Notes under the pieces: model-generated
Told to the model about the DNA's origin: nothing
Seen by the model: only the letters and a program-made list of their open reading frames with translations
Database searches by the model: none
Translations under genes and position numbers: made by a program
Part shown: positions 35,255 to 47,871 of the stretch, piece by piece
How positions within the stretch are numbered: the first letter of the stretch is position 1
Layout of the letters: each line of letters opens with the position of its first letter
Assembly: GCA_022818135.1 (NCBI GenBank)
Contig: JAFMSR010000003.1
Span: 35,674,949 to 35,738,948 of the forward strand
Reading direction: 5' to 3'
DNA from: Saxidomus purpurata
Lineage: Eukaryota; Mollusca; Bivalvia; Venerida; Veneridae
Length of the DNA: 64,000 nucleotides

Positions 35255-37275
35255 GGAAAGATGGTCCTATATCGTGCACCTAAGTATCATTGCTCCCAAA
35301 CAAGAAGGTCAAGAGCAAGGTCAGACATGGACAACTTTAAAATCTGCTTGCTTCACACAGCTCAAAATACTGAAACGTTCGAAACAAGAAGCCGGTTAAT
35401 ACGTGCAGACCTGGTAACCCCTTGTAACGCAATTTCTATCTTGACTTAGAGTTGACAAAGACACACATTCAAGATGACTGGCTTCAAATGTGGCCTCTAG
35501 AGTGTTCGCGATCAATTGTTTATGATTCAGCCTGAAGTCCTAGCTTTTAACCACAAGATACCCAATTTCAAACTTACACTAGATTTCACTGAAACAAACA
35601 TTCTGACTAACTTTCAAAATGTGAATCCTAGAATGTTTACTATAATTGCATATGATTTCGACTAGTGACCTATAATTTGAGTCCATGTGACCAAGTTTCA
35701 AACCTGACCTAGAATATATCTTTACATTAATTTCTATTAAATTTCATGATGATCGGTTCTAAGATGTTACAGTACGCAAAGTTTTTATTTCACGTGGCCT
35801 GGTGACCTAATTTTTGACCCCACATAACCCAGTTTTAAACATGGCATTGAGTCATTCAAGACACATATTCTGACAAATTGCGGTATGATTGGGTACAAAA
35901 TGAGGCTCCTACATTTTTTGTGTTATATTTTTAAGTGTTTCTTATTATTATAAATCAGTTTTCCACCTAATGTTAGCCAGTTTCGAACATGACCTTGAGT
36001 TCAACAAAGTATAAATTCAGGTCTACTTTCAATGTTTTTGTATGAATTATGGCTTCTGGGGTGTTCACAAAGCTTTTCTATATTTTGATCGGGTGACCTG
36101 ATTTTTGACACCACTAAACCTTGGCTTAGAAATCGAACGTTGAGTGTGGCTAAGAAATAATTTATACATACATTATGAACAACTTTCCGGATGATAGGGG
36201 GCAAACTGTGACTTCTAGAGTATTCACAAGGTGTTTATATTATTTGACCAGGTAACCTAGTTTTGACTTCATGTAAACTATTATTGAACTTGGCCTACAG
36301 TTCACCAACAAACATTCTGACTGCTTTTCAAGACAATTGGGTATTATATGTGGCTTTTAAAGTGTTCATAAGGTTTTTCTATTATTTGACTAAGCGACCT
36401 AGTTTTGACCCCACGTGACCTAGTTTCGTATCTGACATAGAGTTCACCAAGACGAGCATTGTGACAAATTGTCATGATGCTTGGGTATGTATGTATGTAT
36501 TTATTTCAGTACCAAGTACCAAGGATAACACAATAAAGAGCAAGCTCTTATTTCCATTGTGGTCCTTTATTTTAGAGAAAGAAGCAGATACAAGGGAATC
36601 CGGGTACCAGACCCTAGCTCTTTTACGGATAGACCCCTTGGTTCTTTTCTACGTGTCCGCTGTATAGCACCGATACACGCGAGACTACCTCTGGGTTTCT
36701 AACCAGTTCATCTCAGATAGGTGGGAAACACTGAAAAGCGTTTCTGAAATATCCAGTGCCTCGGCCGAGAATCGAACCGGGGACCTCCGGATCGGTAGTC
36801 CAGAGCGTTAACCACTCGGCCACCACACCACCTATAAAATGTTTCAACTGTGTATAGATTCTGACTTATTTTCAAGATAATTGGGTACAACATGTGGCTT
36901 CAAGAGTATTGAGAAACTTCTCTGATTGGACCGGTTGACCTAGTTTTTGACCCCAAGTGTCCCTGTTTCGAAATTGGCCCGGCAATTATCAAGACAAACA
37001 TTCTGACCAACTTTAAGGATGATTAAGGAATAAATGTAGCATCTTCAGTGTTCACCGGGTATTTTTTCTTTTATTTCACCTGATGATCTTGTTGTTTTTC
37101 ACTGTGAAGCAGTTATGAAAATGGCCGAGTAGATCAAGACAACCATTCTATCAAATGTTCGAGATGATGTGACGTGAAACGTGGCCTCTGGAGTGTTCAT
37201 AAAGTAAATGTGGACAGACAGACGACATATGACGGGCTTCAGACGATCACAATAGCTCGCCCTTGAGCACTTAGA
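35255..37275 (+). mobile_element. Tandem-core element, forward copy, with nested SINE
   Basis: It begins near AAGATGGTCCTATATCG and ends near GCTCGCCCTTGAGCACTTAG. Between these are nine units of about 135-159 bp, each with a GTGGCCTCTAGAGTGTTC-like string (35488, 35622, 35757, 35903, 36049, 36208, 36351, 36893, 37037, 37180) and TGACCTAGTTTTGACCCCA. The 542-bp gap between 36351 and 36893 is one unit plus about 400 bp of inserted SINE-bearing sequence. Confidence 0.72.
36581..36835 (-). mobile_element. tRNA-derived SINE, copy 2
   Basis: The minus-strand head reads GGTGGCCGAGTGGTTAACGC (A box), GGAGGTCCCCGGTTCGATTC (B box), then the same body as the copy at 18.6 kb. It is better preserved. 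A (GTAT)n/AT-rich tract at 36484-36505 lies beyond it. It interrupts a unit of the 35-37 kb tandem-core element. Confidence 0.78.
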
Positions 37276-38562
37276 ACAATTCGTGCGACGTGATTATGAC
37301 TTACATGGCATATCGAAGGCGTGTAGAATACCATGTTGCATAGATGTGCTTTGTTTTCACAATAAATGTCTTCGTATATATTTGAAATATGTCATTATTT
37401 TGCTAATACACAATATTATTTCAAATTCCAGTCTGCGAGAACATAAATTCCTTATATTCTGTCTAGCAATAAACCGTTTTTATTTTGTTTTTGACAGGGT
37501 AAAGTTCTTGATTGGTCTGCGTATCACAACTGACACAAATCTAACTCGACTTAAGCGACGATTAACGCAAGTGTATCAGTTCCAAGTAAGTGTGGCATTG
37601 TGATTCCAAGAGCATTTCAAATCACTTACAAAAATTAACATCGTAAAAGTTGCAATCGCAGACTAATTAAAAACGATTTGAAGAAAGTGCCCCTCTTCAC
37701 ATTTAATACATTTTAAATTTTCATTGCTGAAATACCAGTCTCAAGAAACGATACACATTGGTATAATATTTAAATAATTGTTTGTTTAAATCTGGATAGT
37801 CATTGTCTTTAAACTATCATTAAAATTCAGGTGTGTGTTAAAATGCTTTAATTGAGATCAGTACATACAAAGCCATCAGCATCCATCCTTACCATTTTCT
37901 GTCGGTTTTTTTTCTGTTCGGCGAAATCTATATTCCAATATCGTAAATACCTCATTTAGTCTGAAAAATTATTAAGCCAGTCATATATCGTTGAAGAGAC
38001 CTTTACAAACAAAACACACTTGTAAACTGTTTTAAAGTATATCATATATGCATCCACACTAGGACTTGACACCAAAGTGTAATTTTATCATTAAGAAAGG
38101 AACCATAGTTTGAGTACCAAAATACGTTCTCTGTTGTTTTACTCTTATTCAAATCCAATAAAAAACAAAATAACTATATCTGACAAAATAGAAGTGAGTT
38201 TATGTTGTCCTTATCGGGACTTTGAATACGTAGTTTGGCAATGACCTTTAAGCGTTATGTGCTAGTAGATTGTCCTACTTACTCTAAATCAGTAATTACG
38301 TCTTTGCGGCTAGGATTTAACAGCACTACCGTAATTCATTCCTACGTATTGCATGTATTGTAAATCCCAACGACAAAAGTCATGTAACCTTAAATGTGAT
38401 AGCAAAATTGCCAGCATTATAAATAATGTTTGATGACCAATAATTCCAAAGACAATCAATAATAATGTTAAAAACAAAAATAATATCAAACAGGGAATGC
38501 CACGTACCAAAAACGCAGCCTCCCCAAAACGAACCCCACAGCACCCAGAAGTGCACACCACC
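37276..38562. other. No gene recognised
   Basis: A plus frame at 37283-37603 (106 codons) has no recognisable motif and no repeated copy. Confidence 0.45.
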
Positions 38563-38563
38563 A

Positions 38564-38594
<31 letters not shown>

Positions 38595-38635
38595 CACACG
38601 ACACACACACACAATCATGTACACACACACATATA
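38563..38635. repeat. (CA)n microsatellite
   Basis: CA dinucleotides with scattered CGCA and GACA interruptions. Confidence 0.95.
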
Positions 38636-38929
38636 CACTACCAACACACACTAGCATACAAAGCAAACACACGAGGACAAAACGAACAATTAAAGGACGA
38701 CTTTGTCATTCTTAACATCGCTATTTGAGCTTTTGACTAAAATGTAAGAATTGTGTTTTTGTTTTAGCTTTGCCAAAAAAGTGCAATTCAAACAAATTTG
38801 CAGATTTGACATTTGTCCAAAAGGTGCTGTATGTCTTAGGTCTTTTGGGTAAGACATAATACATTCTTACATTGTATTGCACTGAAAAGGGTTATTGTAA
38901 TCAATCTTGATAAATAATTTTCCTCGCGT

Positions 38930-39200
38930 TTACAGACAAATGAAATATTTCTTACAGTTTTATAAGTTTCTCTTGGTCCAAAGGTCACTGGAAGACAACG
39001 TTTGTTGTGTTAGTGTTGATATAATATTGATTGGGAGGAAAGATACGGAATGTACATAAAAAGCAATAAAACGATTTTCCGAATAACTTAATAAGATTTT
39101 AGGGCCGTTATATTTCACATCTTTAGGATATTTTTTTAAAGAGAAAACTTTATCCGTATCTATAGTAATGTAAACAACTTCCTTTTTTATTATTTTTGTA
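38930..39200. repeat. Third copy of the 27.8-kb dispersed repeat
   Basis: Matches 27820-28090 through TATTGATTGG and AGTAATGTAAA near its right end. Confidence 0.6.
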
Positions 39201-39439
39201 ATACTGTTGCTATTTCTTAAAGTGTTCGCACTGCACTACGTAGCAATGCATTTTGACATTTGCGTTTGGATATTTGTATATGAAAAGGTGAGCTAGCCAT
39301 CTGCATGTGTCTGTATGGACATGCATGAAGTGACTTTGAGTTGCACTTTGAGCCAATACTCTATGTGACATGTAACGTGCTCTTCTTGATACAACATGAT
39401 AAACGTAACATAAATAAATGAACACATATCTCGTCGCAT

Positions 39440-42400
39440 GATGTAAAACATTTCAATAAATTCAAACCATGTCATTTCTTCAAAATAAGTTGTTCTTGGA
39501 GTCTTAGAGGTCAATATTTTTATAAAGAAAGCAATGGCATGTTTATGTCGACACATTACAAGATTTGCAAATGTGTTTTCACTATTTATTTCAATGTACT
39601 TAACTAAGAATATAAGATATATTCCATGATTATTTTATTAATTTTCAATTGAGGTCAGTGGTATGATTCAATTTTTCAACATTATTTGACCTTGAACTTA
39701 TATCTTGAACTTATATATAATAAATTCAGATTATGAAAATAATTGTATTTCATCAATATCCCTGAATATGTTACAATATGTCAGTTTAAAAGTTTCAAAT
39801 TTAATTCAATTATACTGTTTATATCTGATTTCTTTTCAGTTTGAATTTTTATGCCCCCGAAGGGTGGCATATTAAAATCGCACCGTCTGTCCGTCTGTCC
39901 GTCTGACCGTCTGTCCGTCCGTCCGTCTGTCCGTCTGTCCGTCCGTCCGTGCGTCCCCACTTACAAATTCGTGTCTGGACTGTAACTTTGTCATGCATTG
40001 AAGGATTTTAAAATAACTTGGCACACATGTCTAGCACATCAAGACGACGTGTCGCGTGCAAGACCCACATCCCTACCTCAAAGGTGAAGGTCACACTTGG
40101 AGTATGAAGGTTATGGAATCCTCTATATATGCACACATTCGTGTCCGGACTGTAACTTTGTCATGCATTGAAGGATTTTAAAATAACTAGGCACACATGT
40201 CTAGCACATCAAGACGACGTGTCGCGTGCAAGACCCACGTCCCTAGCTCAAAGGTCAAGGTCATACTTAGAGTTTGAAGGTAATGGATTCCTCCACATAA
40301 GCATTATGCACACATTCGTGTCCGGACTGTAACTTTGTCATGCATTGAAGGATTTTAAAATAACTTGGCACAAATGTCTAGCACATCAAGACGACGTGTC
40401 GCGTGCAAGACCCACGTCCCTAGCTTAAAGGTCAAGGTCATACTTAGAGTTTGAAGGTAATGGATTCCTCTATATAAGCAGATATGCACACATTCGTGTC
40501 CGGACTGTAACTTTGTCAGGCCTTGAAGGATTTTAAAATAATTTGGCACAAATGTCTAGCACATCAAGACGACGTGTCGCGTGCATGACCCACATCCCTA
40601 CCACAAAGGTCAAGGTCACACTTAGAGTTTACAGGTAATGAAATCCTGTATATATGCATACATTTGTGTCCGGACTATAACTTTATTATGCTTTGAAGGA
40701 TTTTAAAATAACTGTGCACAAATGTCTAGCACATCAAGCGGATGTGTCGCGTGCAAGACCCAAGTCCCTACCTCAAAGGTCAAGGTCACACTTAGTGTTT
40801 AAAGTAATGGAATACTGTATGCATGATTACTCTGTCATGCATGGAAGGATTTTAAAATTACATAGCACATTTATTGAGCACATGGAGAGGACACAGACTG
40901 TGAGGCACCTCTTTCGGGGGCATTCGTCACTTTTCGGGGGCATTCGTCACTGGAGGGACAGCTCTTGTTTAATAAACTGCGTAAAGGTTTATTTGCAAAG
41001 CATAGCCTTTAATCTATTATAATCGTACAACTAATTTAGTGACTTACATCAGTACACAACTTATACAATATCACATCAACATTATAGATGATTTGGCTAT
41101 TCAATGTCTGAAGTATAGAATAAGTATCAATCATTCACATGTACAGCAATGAAAATGACGTCTTGGGTAACCAGTTCTCCCTATGGACAGTCTGACGGAC
41201 GTATTGCAAATTGATATTGCGTGAAGTAGCTGCAGAGAGTAATGGGGTTATTTGTAAATGTCAGTTCTCTCGTAAAAAAAGAAATATAGATAATATCCAT
41301 TGAGAAATGAAGTTTCTTAGAACAATTGGCAATATGTCACATGATAATAAACTGAAAGGCGAGTCCATAAACTTATGTTCAGAACAAATCATAATTTGAG
41401 TCGGCGCAATATATTCTATCAGCGTAATGAAAAAAACCTACTTATAGTTTTGTGTTGTTGACAGGAGAGAATGGCATCGACAATTTTCAATTGTTTAATC
41501 GTGACAATTACCAGCCCATAAGTTAGAATTCTAAGCATAATACAATATCATTTGCAAAAACACCCTATTCAATACAATGCTGAGAGTAAAATAAGAGTAA
41601 CCTTTTACTTGACTTGACTTATATAAGGACGTTAATAGTGGATGATGTTTAAGCTAATTCAGATTAAAACACAATGAGACCGTAGAGTATTTATACCAAT
41701 GTCTTATCCAGTTTCTTCATCCATGTAGAGCGCGTTACTGATGTTTAGCATAATAAAATAAACTGAAAGATATATCCGTAGAAAGTTATAAGATATCACA
41801 TACAATCAATCAGGCCATATAAAAACCACATAAAGACAAACACAATCGGACAGAATGAATTGAAATACACGATGGCAACAATGCCCCCCAAATAAAGGAG
41901 CTTATCGAAATTGATCATATGAAACAAGGGATCGTCAAGACACAGAAACGAAAGATAGTGCTGCTCATAAGAACAAAGTTTTCACATGTGGAAGCTAACT
42001 AAAATCGGGGCATGGTGTTTAATACAGGCTTAAGAAATTAACTCTATTTTCCATAAGACAAACGGTACAAAGTACATACATTCCGTTGCGTTATTAATGT
42101 TTACATAAAATAAACAACCTTACAGAATACTGGGTATGTACATGAAACCCTAAGGAATCAAAAGGCCTGAAAGAAGTGTTGTTCGCCAACTTTTGCGATA
42201 GATCAACATGCCGAACAGCCGATCCACATCACTATCTGACTGACCAAGATGGCTCCTGTATACCCTTTTGAAGATTGTTTCAGGATGTATGAGAATTCTC
42301 TCATAGATAAAATGGTTACTGGTATACAACATATGTACCGATAGTCGATTTCATTGTAAACCTGATTCTTCTAGGGAGATTGTTCATTTGCCTCTGTGAT

Positions 42401-42500
42401 AATTATCATCATGAGTTTTTTAACATCCGATATCTATAATTATAGTCAGGCTTCAAAACAAGCAGCTTTTCAAACGTTTGTATTAGCTGTCTTTTAAAAT
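39440..42500. repeat. Segmental duplication, copy 1
   Basis: Ordered similarity to 56255-58700: AACATTTCAATAAATTC (39448), GACGTCTTGGGTAACCAGT (41157), AGTTTCTTAGAAC (41308), AAAGTTATAAGATATCAC (41783) and ATATCTATAATTATA (42428). The element at 39851-40970 has no counterpart in the other copy. Confidence 0.65.
39851..40970. mobile_element. Non-autonomous element with tandem core and inverted ends
   Basis: It starts ATGCCCCCGAA and ends with the inverse TTCGGGGGCAT (40914-40924, and again at 40933-40943). After a GTCTGTCC-rich stretch come five imperfect units of 171-178 bp, each with GTGTCCGGACTGTAACTTTG and AAAGGTCAAGGTCA, at about 39971, 40142, 40318, 40496 and 40667, plus a partial sixth. 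This pattern is common in bivalve genomes. Confidence 0.75.
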
Positions 42501-43384
42501 ATAAAGAAGTCGAACATTATTTCAATCACCAAAGTCTGAATTAGTGAGTATATAATAGAAATATCGTATTGAATATAAAACTTGAATGGCCAAAACAGGT
42601 CGAAAAAAGTATTTAATCAGTCTGACTAGCCATCGCTATTAATATGTTTGTGTCTTAGCTTCATAGAAAACTTAAAACAATTCATCTTAAACAGCAGGTA
42701 TAATGCATTGAAGAGACAAAATAAATATCAATGTTATTCTGCAGTTAAAAGCTATAATGCTGCTTAAAATGACCAGAAAAAGTACGGCCAAGAAAAATTC
42801 TTAAAACATGAAAAATGTTTAGAAAATTAAAAGAAAATAAGTTACGCTTAACCGTTTTTTTTCTTCATTAGTGCATGCAAATACAAATTTAAAATCGAAT
42901 TAAATGAAAAATCATTTTATTACCCGGTGGGGAAAAAAAGATTTTGTCATTTTTCAACTTTGTTCAATAGGAAAAAAACGGTTGTATATATTTATGCTAT
43001 TTAGCTATAACTTCTGCAATGCTTGTTTTGTAATGATACTAAACCATCGGTTTGTATTACATTAAATTACGTTAATCATATTGAAGGGTATTATCACTGT
43101 ATTACGGAAGCGTATAATGGTCGCCAGTTGCTAGATATTTATGTAGATTTGATGCGAAAATATCGCTTCATGTTTGAAATCTTACTGGGTAAATGCAAGA
43201 TAATAATAGAAATAATTGCATGATAATTGTAGCATTCGTTTCTTAAGAATCAGCGAGTAAAATCATTTTGAACGGTGTAGTTTTTGCATGGAAGATTTAT
43301 CTTGCTTGTATAAAATCATTTATTACTAAAGATGAGTTAATATTTAGCTCTAACATCAGTGAAACTAGAGTAGATGACTTATGA
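42500..43384. other. No gene seen
   Basis: AT-rich; a 66-codon plus frame at 43023-43223 is not recognised. Confidence 0.5.
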
Positions 43385-44281
43385 AAATGTCCCCTTTTCA
43401 GTTCGCCCCGGCCTGCCTGTCTGCCCACCTGCCCGCCACACTTACCGTCTGAACACTAGAGGCCACATTTAAAGTACAATCATCATGAAAATTGGTAAAA
43501 AATATTTGTCTTGATGATCTCTCGACCAAGACTGATACCAGGTCACGCGGCGTCAAATCCTAGATAACCTTGTCAAATAATCGAAAAATCTTTAAAACAT
43601 TGTAGAAGCTACATTTTGTACCCAATCATCAGTAAAATTGGATAGAATGTTTGTCTTGATGAAATATAGGTGAAGATAAAAACTGTTTTACGTGTGATCC
43701 AAACCTAGGTCACCAGGTAAAATGATAGAAAAGCGCTCTGATCACTCCAGAAGCTAAATTTGCACCCTGTGATTCTAGAAATGTCTTTATAAATGCTAGG
43801 TCATGTTTGAATTTGGTCCCATGGGATCAAAATCTAGATTACAAGGTGAATCATAGAACAACAACATTCTAGAATTAACATTTTTAACCAAATCATCTTG
43901 ATAATTAGTCAGAATGTTTGTTATGATGAACTCTAGACTAAGTTTGAAACTGGGTCTCATGAGGTCAAAAAGTAGAACTTCGGTTTCAATCATTTAAAAA
44001 CCTACGAACACTCTAGAAGCCACATTTGACACACAGGCATCAGTCATCTTGAAAGAAAGTTTGCCTTGATGAACTTTAGGCAAGACCGAAATGCGTTACA
44101 TCTGGTCAAAGGTTAGGTCACTAGGTACATTAATTTTTGACCTACGTTTGAACTGTGTGTACCATTTCGCAAAGAGATTTAAAAATTGTCAGTGGTTGGC
44201 TTTGATCATGACTTTAAACCTACTTTTTACATTTAGGGGCAATAGTATTCAGTTGAGCGATAAAGGACCATCTTGGCCCTC
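43385..44281 (-). mobile_element. Tandem-core element, reverse copy of the 35-37 kb family
   Basis: Read on the minus strand it starts GCCAAGATGGTCCTTTATCG (near 44281), matching the start of the forward copy, then shows about five units containing the same GACCTAG, TGTGGCTTCTA and CATTCTGACCA motifs. The far end near 43385 becomes CTGCC-rich. Confidence 0.7.
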
Positions 44282-46905
44282 ATGTAATTCATTACAGCCA
44301 AGAGCTGCAGAGTAAATGATGGTGTTCGGTTTCAGCTTTGCGGCAGAAAACAACTAATTTACGTTAGAAAAGAATTTGTTTTGACACACAATATGTGTCG
44401 GATTCTGGAAAAAGTCTGTATATTAATTGCTTTAGCGAGATATGATATTGTGATTGCATTTATAGTCTAACGTGTTACGAAAACAAACCGCTCTGTTTAT
44501 AAACAGTTGTTTTATTCTTTTCATGGCATAACGCACAATTGCAAAATATTATCAAGCAAAGTCAACATATTGCTACACACATGTCTAGTTGACATAAACA
44601 GTAACTGTCGACCATTATACGCTTCCGTACTGTATAGTATTTAGCAAAGTTGCTTTTCACAAGTAAAATTGTATAGTAGTTGAGTTCAAAATTCGTCCAA
44701 GTGATTTCGTGAGAATTTCTAGAATATGGGATTATAGTTAATAGCATGAAATGTAGTCTAAGATAAATGATAAGAGAAATACATTGAATGAAGAGTACCA
44801 GTATCAGACAGTCATGCTGGTAGGTTATGATTCAGTTCCTGTGCCCTATAGAACACTTTCATATGTATACCAGCTAAGACTGTTACAGCTGTATCTTAGC
44901 GGAGACAAATTTCAGGGACAGTTCATTTTTGGGGGTGTTGAAGGAAAGAATCTCGCGAATAAAATCCATGACGTGGGGTTCAAATGTTTCAAATAACGTG
45001 AACGTTAGTACATAACAGGAAGGACGTTGTTCAGTTTTAAGAAACAAATTCATCTTAAACAGAAAAAAAGAAACAGACAGGTATTTAAAATCCCATTAAC
45101 TGTTTTGATACTTATACATAGATAATGAATTTATTGATAGAATAACGATATATTATCTTGTTAGTCTAAAACGATGTTGTCGTATATATTACGTTTGTTT
45201 GTCGATTCTTCACAAAAAAAGCCTTGTCAGACAGCGTTTTTATTTTTTTGCAATATCATTGAAAAGTAGTACTATATTTTTAGCATGTACTTTCTATTTC
45301 AAAAGCAATGTCATGAATGTTTTCTGAACAAAATCAGTAAATTTCACCGTTAAGATACTATTTTTGGTATTATAACAGCTAAAAGTAATTATACATCCAA
45401 AGTGTAACTGGGACTTTAAGCATCAAACAGACAGACTAAATATCAAGAAATTCTCTGTCTTCTATAAGTTATTGAAATTACATCATAGTTATGTTTTATT
45501 AACTGGGTTTAAGTATTCGGTGACTTGGAGAATTTAATTAAATACTTTATTTACGTTAAGAAATTGCCAGCAGGTCTTCGAAGCTTCTGCCTCAGCTATT
45601 CATATGTTCATTATTCCCTATGTTAGACACGGCTTTAGTCAATGTTTCTTACTGAAAAGATAGGATACGGCATACATTATTGAGTATGTTTGCCCTACGA
45701 ATTAGGAAATGTCATTTCAGATAATAAATCAATCACAGGAAGTGCTCATCTCCGTGACAACAGACATTTTAAATATTTACGTTTGTTTTACTTGTGGTTT
45801 TTATATCAGGAGGCAACCGGACGCAGTATTAATCATGATAACTTACGATTACATATTGATCTTTTTACAAAGTAATTTAGACGAATTCTTTATGACTTAG
45901 GAAAATGTTTGCCTTAGAACCCCTCGGTTTAAGGTTTTGACATACAATGAGAAGATTTATTTTTGATACAACACAACCTCGTTCATTTGTAGTAATATAC
46001 CACTTACTTTGAAATTTACATTAGGGGCACGCAGCTCGCATTCTGAATTCTCAAAATTCCACTACTTTCCTATACAATCTAATGAGGAATCACCCTTTAG
46101 TTTGATACTCTTCCTTCTATACAAAATTTTAATCATTATTTTGAATATTTTTGGCATTAAATACATTACGAATTCAATAGCCGTAATTCTGCACTAACAT
46201 AAAGGAGTCATACATTGATTAATTCAGAGTGCGTTGGCATAAAACGTCTATTCGTATGACATTATTATAATTAAACTACAACAATCCAGTCTTAAATCTG
46301 GCATTTAACTGCAACTCTAGAGCTTGTAAGAGAATCTTGACTACTTACTTCAAATTATATGTAGTCAATATGATTACATATAATTGTGTCTAAACTTTAA
46401 TTCACCCACCTTAAACATGCTCATAAAGGAAAAACGGAAAGGAGAAAAACGCACATACACTGTTTTTGCTTTATATGATAGTCTTTTGTCTTCATCATGC
46501 ATATCTAAAGTAGTTTGTTTATAAGAATTTAATACGCACACGCACGTTGCTTAATTTGACACTTGTTGTTTCAAAATATGTATTGCATCTTTCTTAAGAA
46601 ACGGAGGTACGAGGACGCTTGAAGGGCATAAATTATTATGTGTAATTGCAAGTACGAAATATTAAATTAAGTAATATTGAACGTAAATAACATGTAATAT
46701 TTATCATTTATACTTTGTGCTTCAATGACAAATCTTTTAAAAGATGTATGAAAAGGTTATTTCAGACTCTTAACAAGTAAAGCGAAACAAATGATGGTGC
46801 TCATGTACCCGGTACAGAGAGAAATAGCTCACTAAATAAAATGACATACTAATCATCAAAATTATTTGGTTGTAATATTAGCATTTACAATAAGCATTAG
46901 TACTT
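44282..46905. other. No RING or B-box exon seen upstream of the propeller
   Basis: Contains duplicated segments (45165-45440; 45690-45880) and chance frames. No Cys/His pattern of a RING or B-box was found on the plus strand. Confidence 0.5.
45690..45880 (+). repeat. Duplicated 180-bp segment, copy 1, with an open frame
   Basis: About 90 percent identical by eye to 60425-60625. Both keep a frame ending TAA with GNVISDN, DNRHFKYL and EATGRSINHDNL, but differences are as often amino-acid changing as silent, so coding is doubtful. Weaker similarity extends leftward to 44960 and 60060. Confidence 0.6.
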
Positions 46906-47050
46906 ATAAAAGTGGTAGTATTAGTCGTGGTGGTAAAAGTGGTTGGGGTGGTAGTGGTCGTGGTCGTAGTAGTAGTCGTCGTTGTAGTAGTAGTAGAAGT
47001 CATCGCCGTCGTAGCAGCAGTGGTAGTAGTAGTAGTAGTAGCAGCAGTTG
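46906..47050. repeat. (GTR)n/(AGC)n microsatellite at the propeller's 5' edge
   Basis: Starts with GTAGTA and GTGGTG units, then AGTAGT, then AGCAGC ending in GCAGCAGTTGTGG. The frame stays open and reads as poly-Val/Ala. Confidence 0.9.
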
Positions 47051-47871
47051 TGGATAATGAAGAGTACACTTACATCCGGGACATTAGCGTTAAGACTGAG
47101 AAGGACGAGAAAAGCTGTCATATTACAGATATGGCTCTGGTGAGCGGCACTGCATTGGTCCTGGCTGACTATAACAACAATTCGCTTAAACTCATCGATC
47201 TTGTTAATAATGTTATAATAGACAGCTTGATATTTGAAACATTTCCAAGTGGTCTAACAACGATTTCTCAGGACCATGTAGCGGTTGTATTTTACAGCAA
47301 ATGTAAGATTCAGATTATATCAGTATCTGAAAGACTGTCTGTCGTGCAAACTATGAACACAAACGGTAAATGTGTAGATGTTCAGTGTGTCAGTGGGACA
47401 TTATATGTTTCCTTTTGGAACCCGTTAAAGTTCGAGATTCGTCAAGTTACAGATGCAGTACATAAGACGATCAGACCTGATTCTGAAGTACTAAAACACT
47501 GTACACTTCCTAGATACATCGCAGTAAGTCCTAACGAGAATATGATGTACATATCAGACTGGAAAACCAACAAAGTTGTGTGCATTGATATGAATGGGAA
47601 TATGCTATATATTTTTCAAGGTGAGCTTGACACGCCTGAGGATATCACCATCTCTCCATTCGGATCAGTCTACCTATGTAACAGAGAACATCGCGTCGTG
47701 TACAAGATGACGTTAGACCTCAGTGAAGCCGCTGTGATACTAGGACGAGAAGATGGTTTGGTGTTCCCACACGCATTGTGTTTTAATACTGCCAAACAAC
47801 AGCTCTACATTAGCAGCGGAAGTCCAGAACCCAAATATAAAAATTATTTAAAAGTATTTAAGTGGAAATAA
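46912..47871 (+). CDS. NHL-type beta-propeller, TRIM-like C-terminal region, joined to a GTR microsatellite
   Basis: An uninterrupted frame of 319 codons. Residues 1-47 are almost all Val/Ala, the translation of a (GTR)n repeat, and are unlikely to be genuine protein. From about residue 51 the sequence is a beta-propeller of the kind ending molluscan TRIM/B-box proteins: opening DISVKT, then ADYNNNSLKLIDL, a CVDV...GTLYVSFW blade, RYIAVSPN, MMYISDW, DITISPFGSVYLCN and a closing LKVFKWK strand before TAA at 47871. Such propellers usually bind RNA or protein partners in E3 ligases. No RING, B-box or coiled-coil frame was seen in the 2 kb upstream, so the true 5' exons are absent, distant, or lost. 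A possible acceptor (GCAGCAG) at about 47045 would splice just at the domain start. The nearest AATAAA is at 48460. It could be a terminal exon of a real gene or an intronless gene fragment. Confidence 0.7.
   Translation: MVVLVVVVKVVGVVVVVVVVVVVVVVVVEVIAVVAAVVVVVVVAAVVDNEEYTYIRDISVKTEKDEKSCHITDMALVSGTALVLADYNNNSLKLIDLVNNVIIDSLIFETFPSGLTTISQDHVAVVFYSKCKIQIISVSERLSVVQTMNTNGKCVDVQCVSGTLYVSFWNPLKFEIRQVTDAVHKTIRPDSEVLKHCTLPRYIAVSPNENMMYISDWKTNKVVCIDMNGNMLYIFQGELDTPEDITISPFGSVYLCNREHRVVYKMTLDLSEAAVILGREDGLVFPHALCFNTAKQQLYISSGSPEPKYKNYLKVFKWK

Noticed and set aside
36708..36893. 61-codon minus frame with CGGRVVNALDYRSGG
   Set aside because: This is the translated tRNA-derived head of a SINE, a common false protein.
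39960..40840. CRISPR-like regular repeats
   Set aside because: Units of about 175 bp are contiguous and diverged, with no short repeat/unique spacer alternation, in a eukaryotic context.
44091..44315. 74-codon plus frame
   Set aside because: Lies in the reverse copy of the tandem-core element.
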